DNA of 64,000 bases. Origin: Diadophis punctatus similis. Taxonomy: Eukaryota > Chordata > Lepidosauria > Squamata > Dipsadidae. The DNA is taken from the NCBI GenBank assembly GCA_023053685.1, contig JALIGW010000001.1, forward strand, positions 57,178,859 to 57,242,858. The letters run 5' to 3'. Shown piece after piece: positions 23,188-34,302 of the stretch (the first letter of the stretch is position 1; each line of letters begins with the position of its first letter). Both the position numbers and the translations under genes were made by a program. Below the pieces are notes generated by a model. The model ran no database searches. It was not told the DNA's origin and worked only from the letters and a program-made list of their open reading frames with translations.

Positions 23188-23825
23188 CAGATTAACAGAG
23201 TTGGAAGGGAACTTGTAGGTCATCTAGTCATCCCTTATAGGTCATCTAGTCATCCCTGCTCAAGCAGGAGACCATACACCATTTCTGACAAATGGCAGTC
23301 CAATCTCTTCTTGAAAGTCTCAAGTGATGAAGTTCCCACAACTTCCGAAGGCTGGCTGTTCCATTGGTTGATTGTTCTCACTGTCAGAAAGTTCCTCCTT
23401 ATTTCTAGGCTGAATCTCTCCTTGATCAGTTTCCATCCATTATTCCTTGTCTGGCCTTCAGGTGCTTTGGAGAATAGCTTGACCCCCTCCTCTCTGTGGC
23501 AGCCCCTCAAATATTGGAATACTGCTATCATGTCTCCCCTGGTCCTTCTCTTCGCTAGACTATCCATGCCCAGTTCCTGCAACCGCTCTTCGTATGTTTT
23601 ATTCTTCAGTTTCCTGATCATCCTGGATGCTCTCCTCTGAACTTTTTCTAGCGTCTCAATATGTTTTTTACAGTGTGGTGACCAAAACTGGATGCAATAC
23701 TGCAAGTGCGGTCTAACTAAGGCTTTATAGAGTAGTATTAGTACCTCACTTAATCTAGATTGTATCCCTCTATTAATGCAATTTAGGATTGTTGAAGAGG
23801 TTGGCTTTAACTGTTTCATCTTTGC
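23188..23825 (-). mobile_element. CR1 LINE, ORF2 C-terminal part and 3' end
   Basis: The frame 23250-23819 (189 codons) is the C-terminus of the CR1 reverse transcriptase, with LVRPHLQYCIQFWSPH, LEKVQRRASRMI, KRRTRGDMIAVFQYLRGCH and INQWNSQPSEVV. The 3' end at 23195 has GAGTTGGAAGGGA. The upper part is an uninterrupted frame, making this the best-preserved CR1 in the window. It is 5' truncated near 23825. Confidence 0.95.
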
Positions 23826-23829
23826 ATTC

Positions 23830-24508
23830 TTTGCCGTTGGGTCCTTTTAGTGGTGGGAGGGATCTCTAGTCCTTAAGTTTGTTATTTACAAAATTGTAGA
23901 AGGCACAGTTGCATTTTGTGTGCAGAAGGTTTTCCTCTTGTTTGCTGTGGTAGTTGGAGCATTCAGTCTTTATTTGGTGGCATATATTTTTGTAGTGTTT
24001 TTTAAAGTTTACTACATAGCCAGCTTTGTTTTTCTGCCAGAGATATTTTTTTTTATTGAAGCTTTCTTATTGATATGGGCAGTTTGTGTTTCATGGTTAT
24101 GGTAGTTATTAGTGCATGTAGTACATGTAGTCTGATAGTTCTTTTGACCAAGAAAATGTTGTAATGGTCATCGGCAGTGTTACAGACAGAGAATAGAGTT
24201 TGCCAGTCTAGAGATGAGAGGTCGGCATCTATGAGTTCATAGTTGGCTTTTTTGAAGTTGTAATTGGGTATCCCATCATTAAGGTGATTTTTGCAATGAT
24301 GTAGATTGAGACGAAAGTCAATCGTGCTGTGGTCACTGTTGGAAAAGGGTTCTTTTATTTGTAGTCCATAAATTGAGCTTAAGCTGTTGCAGAAGATGAG
24401 ATCAAGGCAGTTGTTGAGTCTAGTGTTGTTAGTTACTAGTTGATCTAGTCCCAGATCAAATTGGGAGGGAGGATTGTGTAGACTAGGGCATGGGAGATAT
24501 ATAGTCAT
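23830..24508 (-). pseudogene. LINE (CR1/L2-like) endonuclease C-terminus and linker to reverse transcriptase
   Basis: The frame 24053-24508 holds LNNCLDLIFCNSLSSIYG and the endonuclease signature region FSNSDHSTIDFRLNL, followed by a linker. The minus strand continues, with stops, through a K/Y-rich linker to about 23870. SDH is the conserved end of apurinic-type endonucleases of non-LTR elements. It probably belongs to the LINE family seen at 10366-11237. Confidence 0.8.
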
Positions 24509-24792
24509 AACAACATTCCTTTCTCAGAGGTTCAAGGACATCTTGCCCTGCACCTGGAGGCCTGGAGCTGGGAGGCACATCCAGTTGGGACAGTGCTCTG
24601 ATTGGACCATGTGATGGGCTTGTGGGTGTTGGGCAGGGACTTGAACTTTCCTTTGGGTGGGGGAAACCCTGGAAGCTTTCAGATTTGGGTTTCCCCAGAT
24701 GTGCCAATATGACGTCTCTAATAAAATCTAGCTTTCAAGAAATCCAAGCCTCAGAGTTTTCTTTTGTTAGGGGTGTTACTTGGAACCCTGAC
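24504..24792 (+). mobile_element. Candidate solo LTR
   Basis: The segment starts about GTCATAACAACATTCC and ends GGAACCCTGACA. It has a CCAAT-like GATTGGACCA (about 24600) and an AATAAA signal at 24719-24724 before the end. The end is similar to that of the Gypsy 3' region at 34290-34302. A target duplication was not found, so the call is tentative. Confidence 0.4.
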
Positions 24793-25464
24793 ATTCTATG
24801 GTCCTCCCCTTCCCTTAGTGCCCTAGGCAGGTGTGTATTTTGCTTAATGGTCAATTCAGGGCTGGGGTCTATGCATATTTTATGTCCTGAGTAGGCTTCT
24901 TTGGGACCATGTGATTTTAAAAATATTTTAAAAATATTATTTCCTCCAATTTGTTTCACAACTCTCCTCAGAGTGAGGAACCCTACCTAGAGATTCCTTT
25001 TTTTAATCCAAGTCTATACCATTAAGTCAGTGGGTGGGGATTAATCTGAGGCCCTTTCTTATCTGACATAAATTATATAACAATTTAAAGGAGTGTTATC
25101 AGGGTGAAGGAAGGGATTTTGATCCATGACTGTTTATGGTTGCAATAGGCTGTAAGAGTAATCTTGAGAAACAGGAGAAAGAAGTGCAATCAAAACAATG
25201 GTCAGATAACACTACTTTGAGTGTCAGGCTTGATTCTCCCTAATTCTAATTAAAATAAAGGGAGGAAGGGGGAGGCACTTGCAAGACTTGCAAGATTCTA
25301 TTAATGTAACCTTAAAATAAGAGTTGCATTAGCATTCATAATTTTCTTGGTATGTGAAATTTTCTTGGTCTACTGTGAAAAACTGAAAATGGTATTTCCC
25401 CTGGCCTATCATCATGTGTCTGCTTTGTTCTTCTTCTGATGTCAAAACTTTATTTTTAGAAATG
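24793..25464. other. No recognised feature
   Basis: Unassigned DNA; no gene or repeat recognised. Confidence 0.5.
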
Positions 25465-25472
25465 GTAGTAGA

Positions 25473-25806
25473 CAGGGGTGGGTTCCACTTACCTTCCCCA
25501 CCGGTTCGCATTGTGACGTTTTGCGCATGCGCACGTCCCCTCGTGCAATTAGGCTTCCGCGCATGCTCAGGAGCTGGAATCAGCCTGAAACACAGCTGAG
25601 GAGTTGATCAGCTGTGCTTCGGGTGAAGAAATAAAGGTCAGTATTAACCCGGGGGCGGGCGGGAGGATCTTTTTTTGAGCAGCTGAACAAAAAAAAAAGA
25701 TGGTGGCATGCACGGACTGGCACCGGCCAATACAGTTATGTGACATCACCAGCGGGTCGCTACCGGTTCGGGCAATCGAGTCCGAACTGGGAGGAACCCA
25801 CCCCTG
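25473..25806. mobile_element. hAT-like element, CAGRGGTGGGTTCC family
   Basis: 334 bp from CAGGGGTGGGTTCC to GGAACCCACCCCTG, flanked by GTAGTAGA (25465-25472, 25807-25814). Contains a perfect TGCGCATGCGCA (25522-25533). No transposase. Confidence 0.93.
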
Positions 25807-25814
25807 GTAGTAGA

Positions 25815-26351
25815 GCTTGGAATTGGTCATGCTCAATTGTCATGACTCCTCACAGCTTCCAAATATAGTCTCAAATCAGCATTTAACTTTAGAGTAGTTA
25901 CAACAATAGGTAATGATTTTTAAAGGAAATTCAAAGACCAGGAATAAGAGTAGCTCCCCGCCTTACTTTATCATCAGCAGGAACCCAGCAGAACTTTTGG
26001 TGTCAAAATTCTTCAAGCCAAAGATATCTTTTTGTCTTCTCCCGATTAGAATATTTGATCAAAAGATCAGACTAATGTAACTCCATTTGATCTTCTCCTG
26101 TCTGTTTAATTACTATAGCCACAAAATATTTTATGGCGGAACATCTGAAAATGAGTATATCAAATGGACACTTAAACTAAATAAGATATGGAGATGCAAT
26201 ATGAAAAAAGTGCTGCTGAATTATTCAATCCCTTATTAAAATTTGAACCTGATATTTATTTTTTTCTTGAATATTTATATTTGGAAATTTAGCCTAGTTC
26301 CCCCCTCCAACCCCCACCCCCGTTAACAGACTGTACTTTACAACATTATTA
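25815..26351. other. No recognised feature
   Basis: AT-rich DNA between two hAT-like elements. Confidence 0.5.
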
Positions 26352-26359
26352 GTCTGTTC

Positions 26360-26599
26360 TAGGGGTGGGTTCTGACTTATCTCACTGCGTGGGCGCGCGC
26401 ATATGTGCAGTGCTAAAAACCCAGCTTCTGTACATGCGCAGAAGCAAAAAACAAGATGGCGGGGCCTATGGCGCCGCCGAGAGAGAGAGCTGGTTTGGGG
26501 GGGTGTCCAGCTGGCCATCGCTGCCGGTTTGGCGAGCGGGGGAAAATTCCCACTACCAGTTCTATAGAACCGGTCCGAACTAGCAGGAATCCACCTCTG
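26360..26599. mobile_element. hAT-like element, CAGRGGTGGGTTCC family
   Basis: 240 bp from TAGGGGTGGGTTCTG to GGAATCCACCTCTG, with duplication GTCTGTTC (26352-26359, 26600-26607). Contains ACATGCGCAGAAGC and a YY1-like AAGATGGCGGG (about 26454-26464). Confidence 0.92.
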
Positions 26600-26841
26600 G
26601 TCTGTTCCAGCAAGATGATCAGAATGCTAAGAACATTCCTGAAATATTTTAAATAATATTGCAGAACTTTGCAGTCTATAATCAGAAACCAAGCTGCTGA
26701 ATACTAGAATAGTCTCCAGGTGGCAGTGTAGACCTGAAGAATGATAACTGTCCCTTTTTCCTCATATTTCAAAGCAAAAAATCAAATGCATCACAGCCTC
26801 TCCAGAACTGATCTAATAAAATGACCAAAACTGATTTATTT

Positions 26842-27001
26842 TTTTTATTGAAAAAGTTTTATTAGTACAGAGTACAAACATTTTTTTAATTTTTCTCCCC
26901 CTCCCCCTCCCCCTTCCCTCCCCCCCTCCCCCCCCCGGACTTCCCAGAGAGAATACAGGGCATAATATCTGTAATTACAAAAAAGAAAAAAACAACAACA
27001 A
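26842..27001 (-). mobile_element. Very short L1 3' end with 16-bp target duplication
   Basis: The reverse complement ends GTACTAATAAAACTTTTTCA plus poly-A, the same 3' end as the L1 at 16979-17987, with a G-rich UTR. The direct repeat CAAAACTGATTTATTT lies at about 26826-26841 and 27002-27017. It is a severely 5'-truncated insertion. Confidence 0.85.
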
Positions 27002-27017
27002 CAAAACTGATTTATTT

Positions 27018-27650
27018 AAGTGCATCAGAATCAGAAAGTTGCTCAAGGAAGTAATTTTGTTCACTGAGAAGGTGGTTAAAAGAGTAGTACAAAGGACAAT
27101 GAAGTGACATCAGAGAAGCTCCTTGAATTATTTCCATCAGTCTTCTCTGTGGAACAGAAAGATACAACTCAAGAAAGCCTTCAATGAAGTCCCCACATAA
27201 CCTCCAAAACTTGTAAGTAAAGGACAATTTTAATGTGACAGAAAGTGTGAATTATTTACCTGGTTTAGGAATAATATTAAATAAATTAGGCCAGCAATAA
27301 TTCAGTTTAAATAAAATCAACTTTAATTTCTATTCTTAGTCAACCCACATTTTTTAGGATAGTCATGGTACATCACTCAAATACCAAATATAGGCCTGGA
27401 AAAAGTCATATTCCCCTTGTTGTGGATTTGAATTGAATCAATATTTTTCACATGGAATCTGAATAGCAGAGAAAATAGCTGATAATAGCTGAAATTTGGA
27501 GATTTTTTTAAAAACACAAGAATTCCAGATACACTCCATCCAGATACTGTACGATCCATCTTGGAATTGTAAAATAAATTACTGACAAAAATACACCAAA
27601 TTCCTGAGATAAACCAATGTAATTGAGAGGTAATCCAAGAAATTACAGGC
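27018..27650. other. No recognised feature
   Basis: AT-rich DNA without recognised gene or repeat. Confidence 0.5.
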
Positions 27651-27654
27651 TAGA

Positions 27655-28080
27655 TATTTGTTGTGTATAAATTTGTGGAAGACAAATTATGAAAGATCAA
27701 CTCATGATCTTTATGAATACTTCAGCTTCAACCGCAACAACACACGCGCACACAATAGATTCAAACTCAATGTAAACCGCTCGAAACTCGACTGCAGAAA
27801 ATACGACTTCAGCAACAGAGTGATCAATGCCTGGAATGCATTACCTGACTCTGTGGTTTCTTCCCCAAACCCCAAAAACTTTAACCTTAGACTGTCTACA
27901 GTAGACCTCTCCCCATTCCTAAGAGGTTTGTAAGGGACGTGCATAAGCGCACCATCGTGCCTACCGTCCCTGTCCTACTGTCCTGTATTGCATAATTATT
28001 ATTTTTGCTTTTGTTTATGTTTATACCATACCTGTTATCTTGTACATGTTTTGACAAATAAAATAAATAAATAAATAAAA
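27655..28080 (+). mobile_element. LINE 3' end (CR1/L2-like clade)
   Basis: The frame 27658-27933 encodes the reverse-transcriptase tail (NRFKLNVNRSKLDCRKYDFS, INAWNALPDSVV) with a natural stop after LRGL. A 3' UTR with GCATAAGCGCACCATCGTGC follows, then the end GACAAATAAAATAAATAAAT. Same family as 10366-11237, opposite strand; 5' truncated. Confidence 0.88.
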
Positions 28081-28784
28081 TCCTGAAAGATGAGCCTAGC
28101 TGAAGTGGAATCAGCAGGCTTTGGGCAAAGGCAATTCCATTTCACTAATCTTTTTGAATTACTTGAGGGTGTCAAGAGACAATTAAGTAAAGAATTAGCA
28201 GAAGGTTTTTGAAACAAAATCACTCACCAAAGATTCCTGAACAAATATATCCTCTGACTTCTAATTGCCCAGGCCCTCATGAATTGGTAACCATAAAACA
28301 AATAGTAGAAACCAATTATAAATCTTTTCAGTTGAATGTTATCAGCAGTGAAGTTTTCCATAAATCTATATGGGGAAAGATTGTTTGTTTGTTCACAAAT
28401 GATTTAATTAGAGAGCCAGATGATATTGAATTATTTAGGCTGGTTATACAAAACGGAAAAATAAAAAACTCTGAAATAATTTTCCCTAATTGGTGAATAA
28501 ACATTAAAGTGGAAATCCATTCAGTGTAAATATAATGGAGTATAAACTGCTTAAGCTTTGGTAGGTAGCTCAATGAAAATGTTTATTTTGTGTGAGGCTG
28601 CTTTGAAACAGGCAAATTCCAATTCAGGGATAAATATAGCTCAGCTATCAATTTTGTAGTGCTTTAAAATAAACCCATAACGCTACTCATGCTTGGCTTC
28701 ATTCACTGCATTCTAATAAGGATGTTATAGAACTGGGAAATGGTTCAGAAAGGATATATGCTGATGGGTGTTTGTGTTTAGAAT
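28081..28784. other. No recognised feature
   Basis: A 95-codon frame at 28209-28496 has no motif I recognise and AT-rich codons; it is not called as a gene. Confidence 0.45.
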
Positions 28785-28960
28785 TTTATTTATTTGTTTA
28801 AATTTTGTATTTCTTAACTGCTGATCTCCCTCAGAGAAGGACTCTGGGCAATATACAATAAGATTAACATTAAAATCAAAATTAATTTAAGATTAAAAGT
28901 TTTAAGTTATAAAAATAACATTATAAAATTTCAAAAGGTGAAAAAAATCCAGATGTGGGG
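28785..28960 (-). repeat. Old LINE/SINE 3' tail-like sequence
   Basis: TTTTATTTATTTGTTTAAAT followed by CTGATCTCCCTCAGAGAAGG and an A-rich region resembles the diverged 3' tail common to old vertebrate retroposons. Similar segments are at 33240-33370, 48245-48400 and 49670-49735. Family not resolved. Confidence 0.4.
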
Positions 28961-29339
28961 AGGTGGGGGTTTAGCAGTTGTTAATACAGGCAGGGGGAGG
29001 ATTCAGGCAGGCAGCCCCATGGTTGTGTGGGCTTCTAGACACTCACAAAAGGCTTACACAGCCAAATTTGAATTTTTACTAGTTTACTAGTATGGAAACA
29101 GTGGGCTTTCAATATATGTTGCTGGGTAACGTCAGTGGGAAGTTGCTACTGCAGTCACATCCTGTTTATGCAGGTCCAGGAAGATGGTCACTATGAAAGA
29201 AGAAGCCTTTTCTTCTAGATAGGCTAGTGGTCCAATCCAGCATGTATCTTTTGCTGATTTGAATGACATTTGCCTCTGTCTGCAAGAAACAGAATGTGTT
29301 AACTTGACAAGAAGTTCATGCACATATAATAACTCACTC

Positions 29340-29470
29340 ATAACTTAGCTCCAAGACAAATTTTTAGCAATTCTGGGGTCCTTGGTGATCTCTGAACTTG
29401 CTTGTTTTCTTGCAGACATTTCATTACCCTAACTAGGTAACATCATCAGTGCTAGTAATTTAGCAATTGT
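29340..29470. repeat. Fragment of a dispersed repeat with GCAGACATTTCATTACC motif
   Basis: GGTGATCTCTGAACTTGCTT, TTGCAGACATTTCATTACCC and AACTAGGTAACATCATCAGT match a squamate dispersed repeat I recall, possibly a Penelope-like terminus. Boundaries are unclear. Confidence 0.45.
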
Positions 29471-30041
29471 ATGTATTCATGCACAAAACAATCACCTGCT
29501 CATAAATAGGAAGTTGATGTTTTAGAAAATGGAATAGCAGAAGTTTTCCAAGACACTAAATTAAATTTGAACCAGAAAACTGTTTCGCGACATTTATAAC
29601 AGTGTTTCTTTAACAGTCTATGTTTAGCATTCTGTTCAAATTATCAGAGGGACTCTTCCATTATTTTGCTCAACAGTGTAGATCCCTGGATTCTGGAATC
29701 CCGATGTACTTAACCAAGATCAACTCAAGATATTATGTTGCCTGACATGTTACTAGTTGTGTGTAAATTGATCCTGTGCTTAGCTGCAGCTTTGGGCTTC
29801 TGGATATGAGGTAAGTTTGATTGCCTTTTTCATAATTGCTCCAGATCATTGTGAATGTTGGACAACTGAAGTCAATAATAAAATATTGGGAATAGAAATT
29901 GCCTCATCCAAAGATGCCTTTTCCTAAATACTTCATTCCATCTCCTTTTGTTAACCCATTTTCCATAGTTCCCCATCCATATCACATTCCTTGATCACTG
30001 AATGCATCCAGTCCACATTGGAAGGATTTCTGGTGACCTAG
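29471..30041. other. No recognised feature
   Basis: Unassigned DNA; no gene recognised. Confidence 0.5.
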
Positions 30042-30049
30042 TCCTTGAC

Positions 30050-30510
30050 TAGAGGTGGGTTCCTCACGGTTCGGACTGGTTTGCCTGAACCGGTAGCAAA
30101 ACACTGGTGATATCACGATGATGTCACAGAGCCAGTTCGGCCAGTGCTGGTCCATGGGCTCCGCCATCTTTTTTATTTATTTATTTATTTATTTTGTGAG
30201 ATTTATATACTGATTTATATAGTGCAAGCACTCTCTAAGTGGTTTACACCATTAAGCAATGTATATATTTACATTGCCCCCAACAATCTGGGTCATTTTT
30301 TTAAAAAAAAAATTATTTTATTTTTTTGAATTTTTTCCCGGGATTTTTTTCTTCTGTGCATGTGCAGAAGCCGAGTTTCTGGCATTGTGCATGTGTCGCC
30401 ATCTTGTTTTTGGCTTTTTGAGGGGGAATTTTTTTTATTTTTTGGCACGGTGACCCACGCGGCGCGGGAGAAAGTGAACCAGCAGCAAGGTAAGTTAGAA
30501 CCCACTCCTG
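30050..30510. mobile_element. hAT-like element, CAGRGGTGGGTTCC family, with nested SINE
   Basis: 461 bp from TAGAGGTGGGTTCC to TAGAACCCACTCCTG, with duplication TCCTTGAC (30042-30049, 30511-30518). Contains YY1-like CGCCATCTT motifs (about 30162 and 30397) and a GTGCATGTGCAGAAG motif. About 135 bp of SINE DNA lies inside. Confidence 0.9.
30165..30300 (-). mobile_element. Truncated tRNA-derived SINE nested in a hAT element
   Basis: The reverse complement shows the SINE 3' body (TTGTTGGGGGCAATGTAAAT, CCACTTAGAGAGTGCTTGCA) and an AAAT tail at the left, matching 4574-4804. The tRNA-like 5' half is missing. Confidence 0.8.
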
Positions 30511-30619
30511 TCCTTGACACACAAAGATGTGCTTCCATAGGGCACTACTTGATAGGACTAAAGATTAAGCTTTTCAAAAATGAAGATTATAATGTGAATC
30601 TGTTTGATAAGGGTTAAAA

Positions 30620-31090
30620 TGTATATGTTATAGTTTTTGGTAACTGTTAATAGGATTTCTTTTTGACCAGGATTGTATGATGAGGCTTTAAGGACTAATT
30701 TATAAGTGAGGAGAGGTTTCTGCTTTATCAAAAAATGATAAGTTTGTATTATAAAATTGAAAATGTAAGATCAATGTTATAAATATGTTAACATTTCAGG
30801 TAGCTCTTAATAGACTTTTGATGATCAGGATTGATTGGTTTGGGGTTTTTTTTGGGTAATTTGAAAATTAATAAGGGATGAGATATGGGAAGAAGAGATT
30901 TGTTAAAATTGAAGTAGTAGAGAAGATGTTGATAGCCAGATTGCTTATACTTGTCTGGAGACAGCAGGGAAACACATTTTAGATGTCTTTTCTTTCTTTT
31001 CTATTTTCCTTCTTTTTTTAAAAAAAAAATCTTTTTTTCTTTGTTTTTTATATTTTGTATTTGTAAACTTTAATAAAATTATTTTTAAAA
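30620..31090 (+). mobile_element. Putative LINE (L1-type) 3' UTR
   Basis: AT-rich, T-rich sequence ending TTTGTAAACTTTAATAAAAT and a short A/T tail, resembling an L1 3' end. No coding motif or target duplication was found. Confidence 0.4.
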
Positions 31091-31154
31091 GACAAAAGTA
31101 GACTTTTGTCTAATATAGGCAGAAATACAGTGAATTCTGCCTATATTAGACAAA
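31091..31154. repeat. Two adjacent short hairpins
   Basis: 31091-31110 is a near-perfect palindrome (GACAAAAGTAGACTTTTGTC). Next, arms 31105-31123 and 31136-31154 (TTTGTCTAATATAGGCAGA and its reverse complement) are perfect over 19 bp with a 12-nt loop. Confidence 0.8.
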
Positions 31155-31204
31155 TACAGGGGGTGGGAATATAAAAGCTGTACTCCCCAAGGAAATCAAC
31201 TCAC

Positions 31205-31291
31205 CCTGGCAACAGAACAAAACAGAATAACCGAGTTGGAAGGGACCTTAGAATCTAGTCCAAACCCCTGCTCAAGCAGGAAACCCTATAC
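31205..31291 (-). mobile_element. CR1 3' end, split by a hAT element
   Basis: Contains CGAGTTGGAAGGGACC and CCCCTGCTCAAGCAGGAAAC, the CR1 3' UTR in minus orientation. It resumes after the hAT insertion at about 31825 with CCATTTCAGACAAATGGTTG. Confidence 0.85.
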
Positions 31292-31816
31292 CCGTGGTGG
31301 CGAACCTATGGCACGCCTGCCAGAGGTGGCACGCGGAGCCATAGAAGCCGGCACACGAGGGTTGCCCACTGGCAAACCGGAAGTGCGAAAAACGCACTTC
31401 CGGTTTGCCGGTGTGCTGTTTTTTGCACTCCGGAGGGTTCAGGGAAGCTCCCTGAAGCTCCAGAATGCAAAAAACTACAAAATGGACAAACCGGAAGTGC
31501 ACTTTTCCGCACTTCCGGTTTGTCCGTTTTGTAGTTTTTTGCATTCCGGAGCTTCAGGGAGCTTCCCTGAACCCTCCGGAGTGCAAAAAACAGCATACCG
31601 GCAAACCGGAAGTGCGTTTTTTCGCACTTCCGGTTTGCCGGTTTTGTCGTCCCAGGCTCCGGTAAGCCTTTGCGCGGGGGTGGGGGGGTGCGCATGCACA
31701 GGGGGCAGCATGGGGGGGTGTTGTGCGCATGCATGGGGGGGAGGGAATGGGTGTGGGCACGCGAGCGCACCCCCCCCTTTTTTGGCACGCGAGCTTAAAA
31801 AGGTTCGCCACCACTG
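31292..31816. mobile_element. hAT-like element with GTGGTGGCGAACC ends, inserted in CR1
   Basis: 525 bp from CCGTGGTGGCGAACCTATGG to GGTTCGCCACCACTG, with the 8-bp duplication CCCTATAC (31284-31291, 31817-31824). The interior (about 31365-31640) is a long palindrome built from ACCGGAAGTGCG and ACTCCGGAGGGTTC modules. The frames in it repeat KPEVR/CRFAV-type motifs on both strands and are shadows. Subterminal G-runs follow. Confidence 0.92.
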
Positions 31817-32075
31817 CCCTATACCATCCATTTCAGACAAATGGTTGATACCAAAAACCAATTAGGTGATTGTGTTAGTCCCCAGCCAATCTATCAGTTA
31901 ATTCTTTTGATACTTTTTAATCAACCTATAAACTTCAGAAGTTGGACTAAAGTGATATATCATACTTTCATGGTCGAGGTTGGATTTGAATTGGAAACTT
32001 TGTTCCTAAACAATCCTCTATGCTGCGTCCAGTCTTCCCTCAGGTCCTGACCATGACCTTTGCTGACCTTTAAAG

Positions 32076-32294
32076 CAGTGGTGGGTTGCCACTGGTTCGG
32101 ACCGGTTTGCCCGTACCGGTGGCGGAAATTTTCACCCGTTTGCTGAACCGGCAACAATGGCCAGCTGCCCACGCCTCCGAACCGGTTCTCTAGTCGCCGC
32201 GGCTGGCAAAAAAAATCCTCTGCACATTTGCGCAATGTGACAGGGATGCGCACGCGAGAGAACCAGTAGGGAAGGTAAGTGGAACCCACCCCTG
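32076..32294. mobile_element. hAT-like element, CAGRGGTGGGTTCC family
   Basis: 219 bp from CAGTGGTGGGTTGCC to GGAACCCACCCCTG, flanked by CTTTAAAG (32068-32075) and CTTTAAAA (32295-32302), a 7/8 match. Interior contains ACCGGTTCTC and GCGCAATG-type motifs. Confidence 0.88.
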
Positions 32295-32579
32295 CTTTAA
32301 AAGGAATGTTGAATGCTACCCAAACTGAGCTTGATTCTGCTAGAATTTGGACTGCCTTGGAATTCACTTTGAGAAAACTTTGATACCTGTATTCACTGTC
32401 TTATGCCATTTTAGTGCCGATCTCTATTAAGTAGAGCCATTAATTTTACTAGGAAGCTTTGAAATTATCTCTCCAATTTCTGTTGCTTTGTATTATTCAA
32501 TGACCTATACCAATTCATCATATTATCATAGAATAAATAATACAGATTGAAAAAAGAATTTCATTTCCCTCAAGTAAAT

Positions 32580-32822
32580 AGCAATAGCAATAGCACTTAG
32601 ACTTATATACCGCTTCATAGTGCTTTACAGCCCTCTCTAAGCGGTTTACAGAGTTCAGCATATTGCCCCCAACAATCTGGGTCCTCATTTTACCGACCTC
32701 AGAAGGATGGAAGGCTGAGTCAACCTTGAGCCGGTGAGATTTGAACAGCTGAACTGCAGCTAGCAGTCAGCTGAAGTAGCCTGCAGTGCTGCACTCTAAT
32801 TCTGCACCACCTCGGCTCTTAA
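32580..32822 (-). mobile_element. tRNA-derived squamate SINE
   Basis: Full-length minus-strand copy: tail AGCAATAGCAATAGCACTTA at the left, body with TGGGTCCTCATTTTACCGAC, tRNA-like head GCACCACCTCGGCTCTT at the right. Confidence 0.9.
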
Positions 32823-33423
32823 CAAAGAGTTAAGAGGTACTGATTGATAGAAAACAGAATTAATTAGAATAATTAATTAGATAGAATAGAATAATTACAC
32901 TAATTAATTAGATGGAAAACCCAGTTAATGAGTGGTATTCACAGAGAAGTATATACCTGTGAAATATATTTGAAGTACAGAAAAAAGAGAACAAGGAAAA
33001 AACATTGATTATTTTTTTAAAAGAAGCAGTTATCATTTGAAGGGTGTCTGACCTTAATATAAAAATATCCTCTATCTCTGCCTTGTGAATCAATATAACT
33101 ACATTGGCAATATTTCTAAACTTGGGTAACTTCTAAAGAAGTCACTACTTCTTAATTTTGTTGTCACCACCCTTTTTTGGAGAAAAAGCATTCTGAGAAA
33201 GATCTAAGTTTCAAGATCAAAATGAGGAATGAGGAATTATTTATTTAGTAAATTTATAGGTTGCCTATCTCATATACATAACTCTGGGTGGCTCACAATT
33301 AAAACAGAATAAAAGCAGTAAAAATGCAAATTTTTAAAGAATGACATAAAAATAGCAGTTGAGAAGACTCCTAGTGTGAAGAAGATAGTACTACAAAGTT
33401 AGAAAATCATAAATCTCGTTACT
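32823..33423. other. Mostly unassigned; LINE-tail-like segment at 33240-33370
   Basis: No gene recognised. 33240-33370 reads TTTATTTAGTAAATTTATAG then CTCTGGGTGGCTCACAATTA and an A-rich end, resembling an old retroposon 3' tail in minus orientation. Confidence 0.45.
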
Positions 33424-33741
33424 GTGCAACTCAAGCTCCCACCGTTATTGGGTAAAACACACCCTGTATTCCATTCTAGTTTAATACGTCCCATCCATAC
33501 TTCATTGTTACGGGGCCCTCCACTCAATCTTCCTGGACCCATAGACGTGGGTGGCGAATTCCAGTACGAAGTGGAGGAGGTCTTGGATTCATGGCTGCAT
33601 CGAGGCCATCTGCAGTATCTTATCCTTTGGAAGAGATACCTGTTGGCAGAGGCAGCGTGGGTTCCCTGCCAGCACATGATGGCCGGTACCCTCATTGCAA
33701 GATTTCACCGGAAACATCCTGGCAAACCAGGCATAATCTAA
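33424..33741 (+). pseudogene. Ty3/Gypsy chromovirus integrase C-terminus with chromodomain
   Basis: The frame of about 105 codons shows HPVFHSSLIRP, the conserved end of the integrase, followed by a chromodomain-like VEEVLDSWLHRGHLQYLILW and a W-containing EAAWVPCQH segment. The chromodomain is thought to steer integration to certain chromatin. Only this C-terminal end of pol remains here, and a possible 3' LTR follows. It may be the same lineage as the fragment at 21320-23060, but the two do not overlap so this cannot be confirmed. Confidence 0.85.
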
Positions 33742-34302
33742 TAGTCGGTGTCTTTACTATCTATCCTTTCTTTTCCAGGTAGCATCATGGTAGAGAGGCC
33801 ACATGTCAACTCTGACATGTCGGGACTGCCATTTGGACTGGGGGGAGAGGCTCTCGTCATCCACCGGCTTTTGTACTAACACCAGCCTCCATACTTACCG
33901 GCGGCATCCAGGAAAATCTCTCACTGGCTTCTGTACGTGTTGCTGACTTCCGGATGCTTCGTGAAGATGCTGAAGCCTGATGATGGGTTTGCCGCCACCC
34001 AGCTGAGGGGCAGTAGTTCAAACGCTCTTCAGGATTTCGGAGGCATGGGCGCGGCTGTGGAGCATGCGCACAGCACACGGAATCATGTCTTGTACTATGT
34101 GACGTCGGTGGAGGAGTTGAGGGGTAAGACATGCGTTAACTTTAAATAGATGGCAGGAGCACTGGGTGTTTGATGCTGACAATATACTTGTTCTGTTACA
34201 CATTGAATGATTATTGGTTAGTGCCGGAAGCTTGGAATTAAAGATTTCATCTGCATCATGTTGTGGTCAAGCTTTCTTTTCCAGCCACTACCCGGAACCT
34301 GA
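33742..34302 (+). mobile_element. Gypsy 3' region with candidate 3' LTR
   Basis: Follows the pol stop. A purine run (ACTGGGGGGAGAGGC, about 33839-33852) could be the polypurine tract. The end CGGAACCTGACA (34302) looks like an LTR terminus, with a GTGACGTCGG motif near 34100 and AATTAAAG near 34240 as possible promoter and poly-A signals. The exact LTR start was not resolved. Confidence 0.5.

Noticed and set aside
31236..31865. 209-codon plus frame and 160-codon minus frame
   Set aside because: Both read through the palindromic interior of a hAT element and repeat the same motifs on both strands.
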